From Pedobacter westerhofensis (lineage in GTDB: Bacteria > Bacteroidota > Bacteroidia > Sphingobacteriales > Sphingobacteriaceae), in the NCBI RefSeq assembly GCF_900182595.1, contig NZ_FXTN01000006.1, forward strand, positions 310,001-374,000: a stretch of 64,000 nucleotides of DNA. The letters are read 5' to 3'. A model generated the notes under the pieces. It did no database searches, was not told the DNA's origin, and was given only the letters and a program-made list of their open reading frames with translations. Both the position numbers and the translations under genes were made by a program. Positions 25,881 to 35,182 of the stretch are shown one piece after another; position 1 is the stretch's first letter; every line of letters starts with the position of its first letter.

Positions 25881-26699
25881 ATGGGACAGTTTACAGGAAA
25901 TATAGCGATACTGGGCAGTGGTAATATCGGACTTTCGCTGGCCAAAGGTTTGGTTAAAGCAGATTATGTGAAAGCTGATCAGATTAGCCTGACCAGAAGA
26001 AATATCAATAAATTAAAGGATTTTGCTGATCAGGGATTTGGGGTCAGCACAGATAACGCTGCAGTTGTTGCTGCTGCGGATGTAATTGTGCTGGCGGTCT
26101 TGCCTCAGCAGCTGAACCAGCTGATGGAAGAGATTGGAGCAGTCATCAATATCAATAAACATGTAGTGATCTCGGTGGCTTCCGGCGTTAGCTGTGCCGA
26201 TATCCGCAATAAACTGGCAGAAGGACTGGAGGTGATCCGTGCAATGCCTAACACAGCAATTGCCATCGGGCAATCCATGACCTGTGTGGCCTCTGATAAT
26301 GCTTCAAAAGAACATATCGATGAGGTGACCAGGATGTTCGAAACAGTAGGATCAGTGATCAAGATCAATGAAGACCTGATGACTTCGGCCACAGCTTTAT
26401 GTGCCTGCGGTATTGCTTTCTTCCTGCGCGCTATCCGTGCTGCATCGCAGGGCGGTGTAGAAATTGGTTTTCATGCAGATGAGGCCCTTAAAATGGCGGT
26501 GCAGACTGCTAAAGGTGCGGCAGACCTGCTGCTGCAGATGCAATCGCACCCTGAGCAGGAAATAGATAAAGTAACATCGCCAAAAGGATGTACCATTGCC
26601 GGCTTAAATGAGATGGAACACAATGGTTTTAGCTCATCCCTGATCAAAGGCATCAAGCTTGCAGCCACCAAAGCTGGAGAATTATATACAAAGGGATAA
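25881..26699 (+). CDS. proC: Pyrroline-5-carboxylate reductase
   Basis: NAD(P)H-dependent enzyme that makes proline from pyrroline-5-carboxylate. The Rossmann motif ILGSGNIGLSLAKGL is at the N-terminus. RAMPNTAIAIGQSM near residue 115 and the C-terminal DKVTSPKGCTIAGLNEMEHNG block (near 230-250) are the ProC signatures. The protein is 272 residues. It lies between argB (three bases) and argE (six bases), so proline and arginine synthesis share one transcript. No proA or proB is in the window, so P5C may come partly from ornithine or glutamate semialdehyde made elsewhere. Confidence 0.93.
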   Translation: MGQFTGNIAILGSGNIGLSLAKGLVKADYVKADQISLTRRNINKLKDFADQGFGVSTDNAAVVAAADVIVLAVLPQQLNQLMEEIGAVININKHVVISVASGVSCADIRNKLAEGLEVIRAMPNTAIAIGQSMTCVASDNASKEHIDEVTRMFETVGSVIKINEDLMTSATALCACGIAFFLRAIRAASQGGVEIGFHADEALKMAVQTAKGAADLLLQMQSHPEQEIDKVTSPKGCTIAGLNEMEHNGFSSSLIKGIKLAATKAGELYTKG

Positions 26700-26705
26700 A
26701 TAATT

Positions 26706-27773
26706 ATGATAGAAAAACTGCAAAAGGATAGTTTAGAGTTGCTTAAAGAATTGATCAGTATCCAGTCTTTCAGTAAAGAGGAGGATAAGACAGCTGATCT
26801 GATCGGGCAATTTTTGCAGGAACGAGAAATTAAAATACACCGTAAGCTTAACAATATCTGGGCTTACAATAAACATTATGATGCCGGCAAACCTACTGTG
26901 CTGTTAAATTCGCATCATGATACGGTAAAACCAAACTCTGGCTATACCAGAGACCCCTATGCACCGGTAATTGAAGAGGGTAAACTTTACGGCCTTGGCA
27001 GTAATGATGCCGGCGGTTGCCTGGTATCACTGATCGCCACCTTTCTTTATTTTTATGATCAGGAAGGACTGTCTTATAATATTTGCCTGGCCACTACTGC
27101 CGAAGAGGAAATATCAGGGAACAACGGTCTGGAGCTTGTGATCCCTGATCTTGGAGAATTGGAATTTGCCATTGTGGGTGAGCCTACAGAAATGAACCTG
27201 GCCATTGCAGAACGGGGCTTACTGGTGCTGGACTGTACTGTTACAGGAAAAGCGGGCCATGCTGCGAGGGAAGAGGGCGACAACGCGATTTATAAGGCAC
27301 TGAAAGATATCGACTGGTTCAGGAATTACCGGTTTTCTAAAGTGTCTGAAGTTTTTGGCCCTTTAAAAATGTCGGTAACGATCATCAACGCCGGGTCGCA
27401 GCATAATGTAGTGCCTGCAACCTGCACATTTACCGTAGATGTACGCGTTACTGATGCATATACAAATGAAGAGGTGCTCAAAATTATCCGCACCAATGTA
27501 GATTGCCAGGTGCAGCCAAGATCAATCAGGCTAAAGCCCTCGTCGATCGATAAGGAGCACCCGCTGGTTCAGTCGGGCGTTGCCATGGGAAGAACCACAT
27601 ATGGTTCTCCAACAACCTCAGATCAGGCTTTACTCAGCATCCCTTCGGTTAAGGTAGGCCCGGGTGATTCTGCAAGATCACATATGGCGGATGAATATGT
27701 GTATGTAGATGAGATCGCTGCGGGAATAGCATTGTATATTGACATGCTTAAACCGGTGATTAACGGGAAATAG
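26706..27773 (+). CDS. argE: M20-family N-acylcitrulline/N-acylornithine deacylase
   Basis: A 355-residue zinc peptidase-fold deacylase. The metal-site motifs are present: SHHDTVKP near residue 77, GLGSNDAGGCLVSL near 100, the general-base Glu in TAEEEISGNNG near 130, and GEPTEMNLA near 157. In pathways with an acylornithine transcarbamylase, this enzyme removes the acyl group from N-acylcitrulline to give citrulline for ArgG. It may therefore be a desuccinylase here. It is six bases after proC and the last gene before a separate promoter for argH. Confidence 0.9.
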   Translation: MIEKLQKDSLELLKELISIQSFSKEEDKTADLIGQFLQEREIKIHRKLNNIWAYNKHYDAGKPTVLLNSHHDTVKPNSGYTRDPYAPVIEEGKLYGLGSNDAGGCLVSLIATFLYFYDQEGLSYNICLATTAEEEISGNNGLELVIPDLGELEFAIVGEPTEMNLAIAERGLLVLDCTVTGKAGHAAREEGDNAIYKALKDIDWFRNYRFSKVSEVFGPLKMSVTIINAGSQHNVVPATCTFTVDVRVTDAYTNEEVLKIIRTNVDCQVQPRSIRLKPSSIDKEHPLVQSGVAMGRTTYGSPTTSDQALLSIPSVKVGPGDSARSHMADEYVYVDEIAAGIALYIDMLKPVINGK

Positions 27774-27794
27774 TACCCGCGTTGGTAATTGTTG

Positions 27795-27802
27795 TATTTT
27801 TG
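27795..27802 (+). promoter_or_regulatory. Candidate internal -7 element for argH
   Basis: TATTTTTG is an exact TAnnTTTG match in the 115-base gap between argE and argH. It would give a leader of about 80 bases carrying two hairpins. No -33 box is obvious. Confidence 0.5.
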
Positions 27803-27817
27803 CGTAAATTAATAGGT

Positions 27818-27866
27818 GCTCCGTTTCGGAGCTTTCATCACAGGACAAGCACCGTGTGCTTTTCTC
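27818..27866 (+). promoter_or_regulatory. Structured leader of argH: two hairpins, second with T run
   Basis: Hairpin 1 is GCTCCG-TTT-CGGAGC (27818-27832). Hairpin 2 is AGCAC-CGT-GTGCT (27848-27860), followed directly by TTTTCTC, like a weak intrinsic terminator. The gene starts 22 bases later. This layout could be an attenuator; no known riboswitch class was recognised. Confidence 0.5.
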
Positions 27867-27888
27867 TGGAATAACAGAATAGATATCA

Positions 27889-29220
27889 ATGAAGATCTGG
27901 CAAAAAAATATAGAAGTAAATAAAGATATTGAGAGTTTCACCGTAGGGAAAGACAGGGAACTGGATCTCGAAATGGCGGCTTTTGATGTTCTGGGTTCAC
28001 TGGCACATGTTGAAATGCTGGAAAGTATTGGCCTGCTTACAGCGCCCGAACTTGCAGAAATACAGGTGGCCCTGAAAAAGATCTATGCCGAAATTGAAGC
28101 CGGTGAGTTTAAAATAGAGGATACCGTAGAAGATGTGCACTCACAGGTAGAATGGCTGCTTACGCAGCGTATTGGTGAAGCCGGTAAAAAAATCCATAGT
28201 GGCCGTTCGCGTAACGACCAGGTTCTGGTAGATCTGAAACTGTTTTTCAGGGACAGGATCGAAGTTATGGTTGACAATACGGTTACCTTATTTCAGCAGC
28301 TGATTGCCCTGAGCAATGAGCACAAAAATAAATTAGTGCCCGGTTATACTCACCTGCAGATAGCCATGCCATCCTCATTTGGTCTTTGGTTTGGTGCGTA
28401 TGCAGAAAGCCTGGTAGATGATATGGAAGTGATGCTGGCTGCCTGGAAGATCTGTAATAAAAACCCACTGGGTTCTGCCGCTGGTTACGGATCATCTTTT
28501 CCGCTGAACAGAACAATGACCACCGAACTGCTTGGCTTTGAAAATCTCAACTATAATGTGGTTTATGCGCAGATGGGCAGGGGGAAAACAGAAAGGATCC
28601 TGGCCCAGGCCATGTCGTCTGTAGCGGCAACGCTCGCAAAAATGTCTATGGATGTAACGCTGTTTATCAACCAGAACTTTGGTTTTATCAAATTTCCGGA
28701 TGAGCTGACTACAGGATCGAGCATCATGCCACATAAGAAAAACCCTGATGTGTTTGAACTGATCCGTTCACGCTGCAATAAAATCCAGGCATTGCCCAAT
28801 GAAATTGCAATGATGACCACCAACCTCCCTTCGGGTTATCACCGTGACCTGCAGCTGCTGAAGGAAAACCTTTTCCCTTCTATGGTTTCGCTGAATGAAT
28901 GTTTGGAGATGACCACCTACATGCTGCAGCATATTGACATTAAGGATGATATCTTAAAAGATAAGAAATACGACTACCTGTTTAGTGTGGAAGTTGTTAA
29001 TGACCTTGCGCTAAAGGGTATTCCCTTCAGGGAAGCCTATAAGATTGTGGGCGAATCTATAGAAAGTGGTAACTTTGTACCCGGGGTGGAGGTAAACCAT
29101 ACGCATGAAGGCAGTATTGGAAACCTTTGCAATCCTGAAATTGAACAGATGATGGAGGCTATCCTGGATCAGTTCAATTTTGAAAAAACAAAAACAGCAA
29201 TCCAGCAATTGCTGGCTTAA
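27889..29220 (+). CDS. argH: Argininosuccinate lyase
   Basis: Last step of arginine synthesis: splits argininosuccinate into arginine and fumarate. The fumarase/aspartase-superfamily signature GSSIMPHKKNPDVFELI lies near residue 275, with the catalytic Ser in it. SGRSRNDQV near residue 105 and YTHLQIAMPSSFG near 150 are further active-site blocks. The protein is 443 residues. Unlike the tightly packed upstream genes it has a 115-base leader with its own -7 box and hairpins, so it can be controlled separately from the rest of the operon. Confidence 0.96.
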   Translation: MKIWQKNIEVNKDIESFTVGKDRELDLEMAAFDVLGSLAHVEMLESIGLLTAPELAEIQVALKKIYAEIEAGEFKIEDTVEDVHSQVEWLLTQRIGEAGKKIHSGRSRNDQVLVDLKLFFRDRIEVMVDNTVTLFQQLIALSNEHKNKLVPGYTHLQIAMPSSFGLWFGAYAESLVDDMEVMLAAWKICNKNPLGSAAGYGSSFPLNRTMTTELLGFENLNYNVVYAQMGRGKTERILAQAMSSVAATLAKMSMDVTLFINQNFGFIKFPDELTTGSSIMPHKKNPDVFELIRSRCNKIQALPNEIAMMTTNLPSGYHRDLQLLKENLFPSMVSLNECLEMTTYMLQHIDIKDDILKDKKYDYLFSVEVVNDLALKGIPFREAYKIVGESIESGNFVPGVEVNHTHEGSIGNLCNPEIEQMMEAILDQFNFEKTKTAIQQLLA

Positions 29221-29245
29221 ATTCTAACCATTAATAAAAAATAAA

Positions 29246-30499
29246 ATGAGCGTATCAGTATTAGCAAAGTCACTTATTGGTTCTGAGATCATAAAAATTG
29301 GTCATGAGGTTAATGAACTGAAGAGCAAAGGTGCTAAAATTGCGAATCTTACTATCGGAGATTTTGACCCCTCAATTTTTCCTATTCCATCGGAGTTGAA
29401 AGATGAAATTGTAAATGCCTATAATGAGCATCATACCAATTATCCTCCTGCAGACGGTGTGCTGTCTTTGAGAAAAACTATTTCCGGGATATTGAAAGAC
29501 CGCTATGAACTGGATTTTAATACTGATGAGATCCTGGTTTCAGGAGGCTCACGGCCGCTGATTTATGCTACTTACCTTGCACTGGTGGATCCGGGAGATA
29601 AAGTGATTTATCCGGCACCGTCATGGAACAACAATCACTACTGCCACCTTTCTTCTGCTGAAGGAATCGCGGTTGAGACTACTGCCGAAACTAACTTCAT
29701 GCCTACGGCTGAACTGCTCAGGCCATATGTCAAAGGAGCCACGCTGCTGGCGCTTTGCTCGCCGCTGAACCCTACCGGTACCATGTTCAGTAAAGAACAG
29801 CTGGAAGAAATCTGTGACCTGGTCATCGAAGAAAACAAGTCTAGGGCAGCAGGAGAGAAGCCTTTGTACATTATGTATGATCAGATCTATTCACTGCTGA
29901 CATTTGGAAAGGAACATATCAACCCGGTAAGTTTACGTCCGGAACTGAGAGATCACGTGATTTATATCGATGGAATTTCGAAATGCCTTGCGGCAACAGG
30001 TGTGCGTGTAGGATGGGGTTTTGGGCCTGCTGAAGTGGTTTCCAAAATGAAAGCGCTGCTTACGCATATCGGTGCCTGGGCGCCTAAAGCCGAGCAGGTA
30101 GCTGTAGCCAAATACTTTGCTGATAAAGAACTGGTAGATCAGTTTATGACCTCATTCAAAGAACAGATCCAGGAAAGCCTGAATGCTTTGTATGTTGGCT
30201 TCCAGCAGTTAAAAAGTGAAGGCTTTGCCGTAGATGCGATTGTTCCTATGGGCGCAATCTATCTGACGCTTAAGATTGATTATATCGGTAAAACTACTGA
30301 ATCAGGCGATCTGCTGAAAGACAGCACGGATGTAAACTCTTACCTGATTAAGGAAGCACTGGCAGCGTTTGTGCCATTTTCATGTTTTGGTACCGATGAA
30401 ACCAAAAGCTGGTTCCGCGCATCTGTTGGCGGATGTTCCCTGGAAGATATCAATGAGATGATCCCGAGGATAAAAGCTGCCCTGAGCAAGTTGAAATAA
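29246..30499 (+). CDS. Class I/II PLP-dependent aminotransferase, aspartate aminotransferase-like
   Basis: A 417-residue fold-type I aminotransferase. The N-terminal pattern NLTIGDFDP, the LVSGGSRPLIYATYLALVDPG cofactor loop, LCSPLNPTGTMF near residue 170 and the PLP-lysine motif YIDGISKCLAATGVRVGW near 245 are clear. It follows argH by 25 bases and ends the arginine operon at a strong terminator. An aspartate-forming role would supply ArgG with aspartate, but the exact amino-acid specificity cannot be read from sequence. Confidence 0.85.
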   Translation: MSVSVLAKSLIGSEIIKIGHEVNELKSKGAKIANLTIGDFDPSIFPIPSELKDEIVNAYNEHHTNYPPADGVLSLRKTISGILKDRYELDFNTDEILVSGGSRPLIYATYLALVDPGDKVIYPAPSWNNNHYCHLSSAEGIAVETTAETNFMPTAELLRPYVKGATLLALCSPLNPTGTMFSKEQLEEICDLVIEENKSRAAGEKPLYIMYDQIYSLLTFGKEHINPVSLRPELRDHVIYIDGISKCLAATGVRVGWGFGPAEVVSKMKALLTHIGAWAPKAEQVAVAKYFADKELVDQFMTSFKEQIQESLNALYVGFQQLKSEGFAVDAIVPMGAIYLTLKIDYIGKTTESGDLLKDSTDVNSYLIKEALAAFVPFSCFGTDETKSWFRASVGGCSLEDINEMIPRIKAALSKLK

Positions 30500-30550
30500 A
30501 TCTGGATGCTCTGGTAAAACTCTATCACTAAGCATCCCTGTTAGTTATAA

Positions 30551-30590
30551 AGCACAAAGGGCTGATCAATTTTGATCAGCCCTTTGTGCT
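30551..30590. terminator. Strong bidirectional terminator after the arginine operon
   Basis: Perfect 19-base arms (30551-30569 and 30572-30590) with a two-base loop, between the aminotransferase gene and convergent prfC. T-rich sequence follows on the plus strand. Confidence 0.85.
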
Positions 30591-30632
30591 TTAATCAGCC
30601 AGGTAAACCCTGGTTTATAACTTGAATGATTC

Positions 30633-32213
30633 CTATTTGAATTCTGATGTTTTATGGAATTCAATATCAGGGTAATCCCGTTTTGTCATATTGATCATAA
30701 AATCGTTATCCGCCAGGAAAACTGGATTACCGTCTTTATCCTGTCCAATATGCATTTGTTTACGCTTCACAAATTCTTCCAGCTTCTTTTTATCAGTAGA
30801 TGATACCCAGTTAGACCTGGTATAGCTTAACATGCGGAAATGTGCTTTTGCACCATATTCATGTTCAAGCCTGAATGCGATCACTTCAAACTGAAGGTCT
30901 CCAACCGCACCGATAATCTTTCTGTTACCGGGCTGCTGGATAAACAGTTGTGCAACGCCTTCTTCTGTTAGCTGCTGTATGCCTTTCTCCAGCTGTTTTG
31001 TTCTTAATGGGTCTCTGTTCTCTACTTCCTTAAATATCTCGGGAGAAAAGCTCGGAATGCCCTTAAATTGAAGTTTCTCTCCTTCAGTTAGTGTGTCCCC
31101 GATTTTAAAGTTGCCGCTGTCGTATAATCCAACCACATCGCCCGGCCATGCTTCTTCAACGATGCTTTTTTCATTGGCCATAAAATCCATCGGATTGGAA
31201 AACTTAAGTTTTTTATCCTGACGGGTATGGTAGTAAAATTTATTCCTTTCAAATTTACCTGAACAGATTCTTAAGAATGCAATACGGTCGCGGTGCTTGG
31301 GGTCTAAATTGGCATGTATCTTAAATACAAAACCAGAGAAATTCTTTTCTTCCACAAGCACTTCTCTTTCTTCAGCTTCCCTGCTTCTAGGGCTTGGGGC
31401 GATGTTGATAAACGTATCCAGCAGCTCTTTGATCCCAAAGTTATTGATCGCACTGCCAAAAAATACAGGGGCCAGTAAACCTTCAGTATACATATTTGGA
31501 TCAAGCGAGCCGTAAACACCTTCTACCAGTTCGAGATCGCTTTTCAATCCTGACAGTTCTGCGGGTTTAAGGAAATTATTCAGATTTTCATCATTAAGGT
31601 CACTCACTTCTATGACCGGATCGGCAATCTTGGTTTTATCCGGTTCAAAAAGGTTAAGGTGTTTGTTGTATATGCTGTACACCCCTTTAAAGGTATGTCC
31701 CTGTCCGATAGGCCATGAAAGCGGGCAGAGGCTGATGTTCAGCTTGGTTTCTATTTCGTCCAGCAGGTCAAATGCGTCCTTACCTTCACGGTCCATCTTG
31801 TTGACGAAGATGATTACCGGGGTATTACGCATGCGGCATACAGCCATTAATTTTTCTGTCTGTTCTTCAACTCCTTTTACGCAGTCTACAACAAGGATTA
31901 CGCTGTCAACTGCGGATAATGTTCTATAGGTATCTTCTGCGAAGTCCTTGTGGCCTGGAGTATCGAGAATATTGATTCTTTTGTCTTTGTATTCAAAGCC
32001 CATTACAGAAGTTGCAACGGAAATACCACGTTGTTTCTCAATCTCCATGAAATCTGAAGTACTGCTTTGATTGGCTTTATTACGTTTTACTGCGCCTGCT
32101 GTGTTTATCGCTCCACCAAATAACAGAAACTTTTCAGTTAAGGTTGTTTTACCGGCATCGGGGTGACTGATAATGGCGAATGTTTTTCTTTTTTCTATTT
32201 CGGGGTGGATCAT
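30633..32213 (-). CDS. prfC: Peptide chain release factor 3
   Basis: Translational GTPase, 526 residues, that recycles release factors RF1 and RF2 after termination. GTPase motifs are complete: G1 [15 protein letters not shown]3 DTPGHKDF and G4 NKMD. The RF3-type switch region [21 protein letters not shown] follows G1 and separates it from EF-G. The C-terminal domain III block ([20 protein letters not shown]) also fits. A perfect -7 box lies 33 bases upstream. The gene is monocistronic, facing the arginine operon. Confidence 0.95.
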   Translation of the reverse strand: MIHPEIEKRKTFAIISHPDAGKTTLTEKFLLFGGAINTAGAVKRNKANQSSTSDFMEIEKQRGISVATSVMGFEYKDKRINILDTPGHKDFAEDTYRTLSAVDSVILVVDCVKGVEEQTEKLMAVCRMRNTPVIIFVNKMDREGKDAFDLLDEIETKLNISLCPLSWPIGQGHTFKGVYSIYNKHLNLFEPDKTKIADPVIEVSDLNDENLNNFLKPAELSGLKSDLELVEGVYGSLDPNMYTEGLLAPVFFGSAINNFGIKELLDTFINIAPSPRSREAEEREVLVEEKNFSGFVFKIHANLDPKHRDRIAFLRICSGKFERNKFYYHTRQDKKLKFSNPMDFMANEKSIVEEAWPGDVVGLYDSGNFKIGDTLTEGEKLQFKGIPSFSPEIFKEVENRDPLRTKQLEKGIQQLTEEGVAQLFIQQPGNRKIIGAVGDLQFEVIAFRLEHEYGAKAHFRMLSYTRSNWVSSTDKKKLEEFVKRKQMHIGQDKDGNPVFLADNDFMINMTKRDYPDIEFHKTSEFK

Positions 32214-32245
32214 AAAGGATTAAGCATAATGCTTGATAAAGGCTG

Positions 32246-32253
32246 CAAAGATA
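32246..32253 (-). promoter_or_regulatory. Candidate -7 element for prfC
   Basis: The minus strand reads TATCTTTG, an exact TAnnTTTG match, 33 bases upstream of the prfC start. Confidence 0.55.
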
Positions 32254-32262
32254 AATATAATA

Positions 32263-32299
32263 TATAAAATAAAAACCGGCCATTATCATGACCGGTTTC
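32263..32299 (-). terminator. Terminator of the glutamine-repeat protein gene
   Basis: On the minus strand AAACCGG pairs with CCGGTTT around an inner CAT/ATG pair, followed by a T-rich tract. It begins just after the gene's stop at 32310. Confidence 0.8.
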
Positions 32300-32309
32300 T
32301 GTTATACTT

Positions 32310-34049
32310 TTAGTTACCTCTGCCTCCGCGGCCGCCCCTGCCAGACTCTGTATTTGCAGGCCTGGTTTGTTGCTGCTGCTGTTGTTGTTGCTGCTGTTGT
32401 TGCTGACGCTGCTGATCCTGCTGAGCGCGCTGTTGTTGTTGCTGCTGTTGTTGCTGACGCTGCTGATCCTGCTGAGCGCGCTGTTGTTGTTGTTGCTGCT
32501 GTTGTTGCTGACGCTGCTGATCTTGCTGGGCACGTTGCTGCTGCTGTTGTTGCTGACGTTGCTGATCTTGCTGGGCACGCTGTTGTTGTTGCTGTTGTTG
32601 CTGTTGCTGACGCTGCTGATCCTGCTGTGCACGTTGCTGCTGCTGTTGTTGCTGACGTTGCTGATCCTGCTGGCCATCACGTTGCTGTTGCTGCATCTGC
32701 TGGCGTTGTTGCATTTGCTGCTGGCGCTGCTGATCCTGTTGTGCCCGCTGCTGTCCATCACGCTGCATTTGTTGCTGTTGTGCCTGTTGCTGACGCTGCT
32801 GCATCTGCATCTGGCGCTGAAGGTCCTGCTGTGCGCGCTGGCCATCGTTTTGCTGCATCTGCTGTGGCCTGTCTATACCGTCCCTGCGGCTGACCGGCGG
32901 GCGCTGTCCCTGGTCATTTCCTCTTCTTGGAGTATAACCTTCAGGTCTTCCGCCTGCCGGATTCGCTGAACCGGGCTGTGCAGCTGGCTGAGCCGGGTTT
33001 GAGTTATTTCCTCTTCCGCCGTTACTTCCTGCAGGCTGGCCATTGTTTCCCCTTCCGGGATTGCCGGGGTTTGTTCCTGAGGGCTGTCCGTTCTGGTTAT
33101 TGCCTCTACCGTCATTGTTGCCCCTTCCGCCGTTATTGCCGGCAGGCTGACCATTTTGTCCGTTCGATGGAGTATAACCAGTTCTGCCCGGCTGGCCTCC
33201 ATTTCCTCTGCCTGGTTGTCCCGGGTTCGAATTTCCATTGCCCGGTTGTCCCGGACGGCCGTTTCCGGCATTGTTGGGCCTGCCTGGATTACCAGGGCTG
33301 TTGTTTCCGCTGCCTCTTCCGCCGGTTACCCTTGGACGGTATACATTAATATTATTATTGGAGAAACTATATCTTCCTGGCCTGTTCGAAGTATTCACAT
33401 GATACACCGTAACATCCCTTCTGGTTACTCTCCTGATATCGTCTATGCGCGGGCCGGTATAAAATGGACGTCCGCCGCCTCTGTAAGTATAGTTGATAAA
33501 GGCAGTGCGGTTGTAAAAATCCTGTCCCCTGTTATAGTAGCTGGGATAATTATTACTGTAGATATTGATCTGTGGAATGAACGACCACCAGCTTAAAGGA
33601 GCATCATAACCTCCATAATCGCTGATATTATTATATTCCGGACTCAATGGTGCCCATCCGTAATATCCGTCACCGCTTCTCCAGCTTACCCATGCCGGTC
33701 CCCATTCTGTATCCGGAATCCAGATCCATTGTTCATAGCGGTTCATTACCCAGCGTCCGTAATGAAAAGGCGCCCAGCCCCATTCATAGTCAGATACCCA
33801 GGTATTACCATATTCAGTCATTGTCCAGTGCCCGTCGGTATAGTAAGGTCTGAAATTACGGTCCACATTTGGTTGCCAAACATAACCGTACTCAGGGTCC
33901 TGCGCCCATCTTCCGTAAGGTGCCAGTTCTTCATAAAATGTCTCCAGGGTGATGTCGTCCTCTTCCTGAGCCATTGCGTTTTGTGTGAGACCGGTGACCA
34001 GGAGCATGAGCCCGAGGATAACCGCCGGCAATTTGATGATGTTTTTCAT
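32310..34049 (-). CDS. Exported DUF6600-like protein with long glutamine-repeat tail
   Basis: A 579-residue protein with a signal peptide (MKNIIKLPAVILGLMLLVTG, cleavage after AMAQ). Residues about 30-190 are rich in Trp, Tyr and Gly, with repeats such as YGRWAQDPEYGYVW and WAPFHYGRW, matching the DUF6600 family of envelope proteins. Next is a Gly/Asn/Pro-rich low-complexity stretch (about 245-380), then a Gln-dominated tail with six exact RAQQDQQ units separated by runs of Gln. The tail ends in a short Arg/Gly-rich sequence. Function is unknown; the layout suggests an extracellular or envelope-attached, disordered and sticky protein. No membrane anchor is seen. Confidence 0.8.
   Translation of the reverse strand: MKNIIKLPAVILGLMLLVTGLTQNAMAQEEDDITLETFYEELAPYGRWAQDPEYGYVWQPNVDRNFRPYYTDGHWTMTEYGNTWVSDYEWGWAPFHYGRWVMNRYEQWIWIPDTEWGPAWVSWRSGDGYYGWAPLSPEYNNISDYGGYDAPLSWWSFIPQINIYSNNYPSYYNRGQDFYNRTAFINYTYRGGGRPFYTGPRIDDIRRVTRRDVTVYHVNTSNRPGRYSFSNNNINVYRPRVTGGRGSGNNSPGNPGRPNNAGNGRPGQPGNGNSNPGQPGRGNGGQPGRTGYTPSNGQNGQPAGNNGGRGNNDGRGNNQNGQPSGTNPGNPGRGNNGQPAGSNGGRGNNSNPAQPAAQPGSANPAGGRPEGYTPRRGNDQGQRPPVSRRDGIDRPQQMQQNDGQRAQQDLQRQMQMQQRQQQAQQQQMQRDGQQRAQQDQQRQQQMQQRQQMQQQQRDGQQDQQRQQQQQQQRAQQDQQRQQQQQQQQQQRAQQDQQRQQQQQQQRAQQDQQRQQQQQQQQQQRAQQDQQRQQQQQQQQQRAQQDQQRQQQQQQQQQQQQQTRPANTESGRGGRGGRGN
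32364..32850 (-). repeat. Glutamine-codon tandem repeats in an exported protein
   Basis: Mixed CAG/CAA tracts interrupted by a conserved RAQQDQQR unit; six exact copies of RAQQDQQ plus one variant RAQQDLQ. Run lengths between units vary from 7 to 13 Gln, a pattern expected from slippage or unequal recombination. Confidence 0.85.
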
Positions 34050-34470
34050 TTGTGTGTGAATTAATATACCTAACCTAACCTTATGTCACTATGAGTATAA
34101 ACTTCTGCAATAGTTTAATCAGAAAAGAATATATGCAATGCAATTCTTTAAGAATCCTAATTTAGTTATCCTTTTGGTTTAGAATACAGTGTTTATATTT
34201 GTTTATTTCAATTTTCAGCTCCTAAAAGATTAGAATTGGATGACAGGCGCTTACAGTGTTCAAACTGTTTATTATTCATTAATTAGCGCTTATTTTCTCT
34301 TTCCAAGTATTTATTCTTTTCTTTTGCAGGAATAGCCTGAGTAAGATGCTGTATCACATAAACAATACCAGAAAAATAAAATACAACGAAACCATTGCAT
34401 TCTTACTTAAACATTACTGTAACCACAGGTAATGCAGGCGATATGACTGATCAATAAAAAAAATATACTA
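34050..34470. other. Divergent intergenic region, no gene seen
   Basis: 421 AT-rich bases between two divergent genes. One TATATTTG at 34194-34201 on the plus strand matches TAnnTTTG, but it is 270 bases from the next gene. No RNA gene, repeat or long open frame was recognised. Confidence 0.4.
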
Positions 34471-35178
34471 ATGAAAAAAGGCGTACTATACCTGATTCCT
34501 GTCCCTTTGGCAGAGAATGCCTCCGCAAAATCTTTCACTCCCTATCTTGTTGATACGATTAATGCCCTTGATACCTATATCGTAGAGAATGAAAAAACTG
34601 CACGTAAATTCCTCAAAGAAGCGGGTCTCAAAATTCCACAAAGTGCCCTAACTATCCACGATTATGGCAAACATAAACGTCACGATTCTATGGTTCCGTA
34701 TTTTAAGGAACTGATGACAGGAAAGGATGTAGGACTGATGAGCGAAGCCGGCTGTCCGGGGGTTGCAGATCCGGGTGCCGACGTGGTTTCTGAAGCGCAC
34801 AAAAGAGGAATCCAGGTGGTTCCGCTGGTAGGGCCAAATTCATTGCTGCTGGCGCTGATGGCTTCGGGCTTTAATGGACAAAGTTTTGTTTTCCATGGCT
34901 ATTTGCCTATTGATAAGGTGGAGCGCGTAAAGAGTATCAAAGAATTGGAAAGGGTTGCAGGGCAAAATAAACAGACCCAAATGTTTATTGAGACGCCCTT
35001 CCGTAACAATCACCTGTTTGACGATATCATTAAAAATACTGCGGCACAAACACAGCTTTGTGTGGCCTGTAACATTACGGGAGAGGACGAATACATCAGG
35101 ACACAGTCGGTAGGTCAATGGCGCCAGGAAAAAATAGACCTGCATAAAAAACCTACGATATTCCTGATCTACAGATAA
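34471..35178 (+). CDS. Tetrapyrrole-methylase-fold SAM methyltransferase (RsmI-related)
   Basis: A 235-residue enzyme of the tetrapyrrole methylase superfamily. It starts YLIPVPLAEN and has EAGCPGVADPGADVVSEAH near residue 92, the equivalent of the RsmI GTPGISDPG motif, followed by VPLVGPNSLLLALMASG. RsmI makes a 2'-O-methylcytidine in 16S rRNA; true RsmI is longer (about 286 residues in E. coli). This is the shorter paralogue common in Bacteroidota, so rRNA is the likely substrate but not proven. It ends four bases from the end of convergent nadD. Confidence 0.8.
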   Translation: MKKGVLYLIPVPLAENASAKSFTPYLVDTINALDTYIVENEKTARKFLKEAGLKIPQSALTIHDYGKHKRHDSMVPYFKELMTGKDVGLMSEAGCPGVADPGADVVSEAHKRGIQVVPLVGPNSLLLALMASGFNGQSFVFHGYLPIDKVERVKSIKELERVAGQNKQTQMFIETPFRNNHLFDDIIKNTAAQTQLCVACNITGEDEYIRTQSVGQWRQEKIDLHKKPTIFLIYR

Positions 35179-35182
35179 GTAC

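Noticed and set aside
32288..32969. Two long plus-strand open frames rich in Leu or Ala/Val
   Set aside because: They are the complement of the glutamine-repeat gene; CAG/CAA repeats open all frames. The minus-strand gene has a signal peptide, a conserved N-terminal domain and a terminator.
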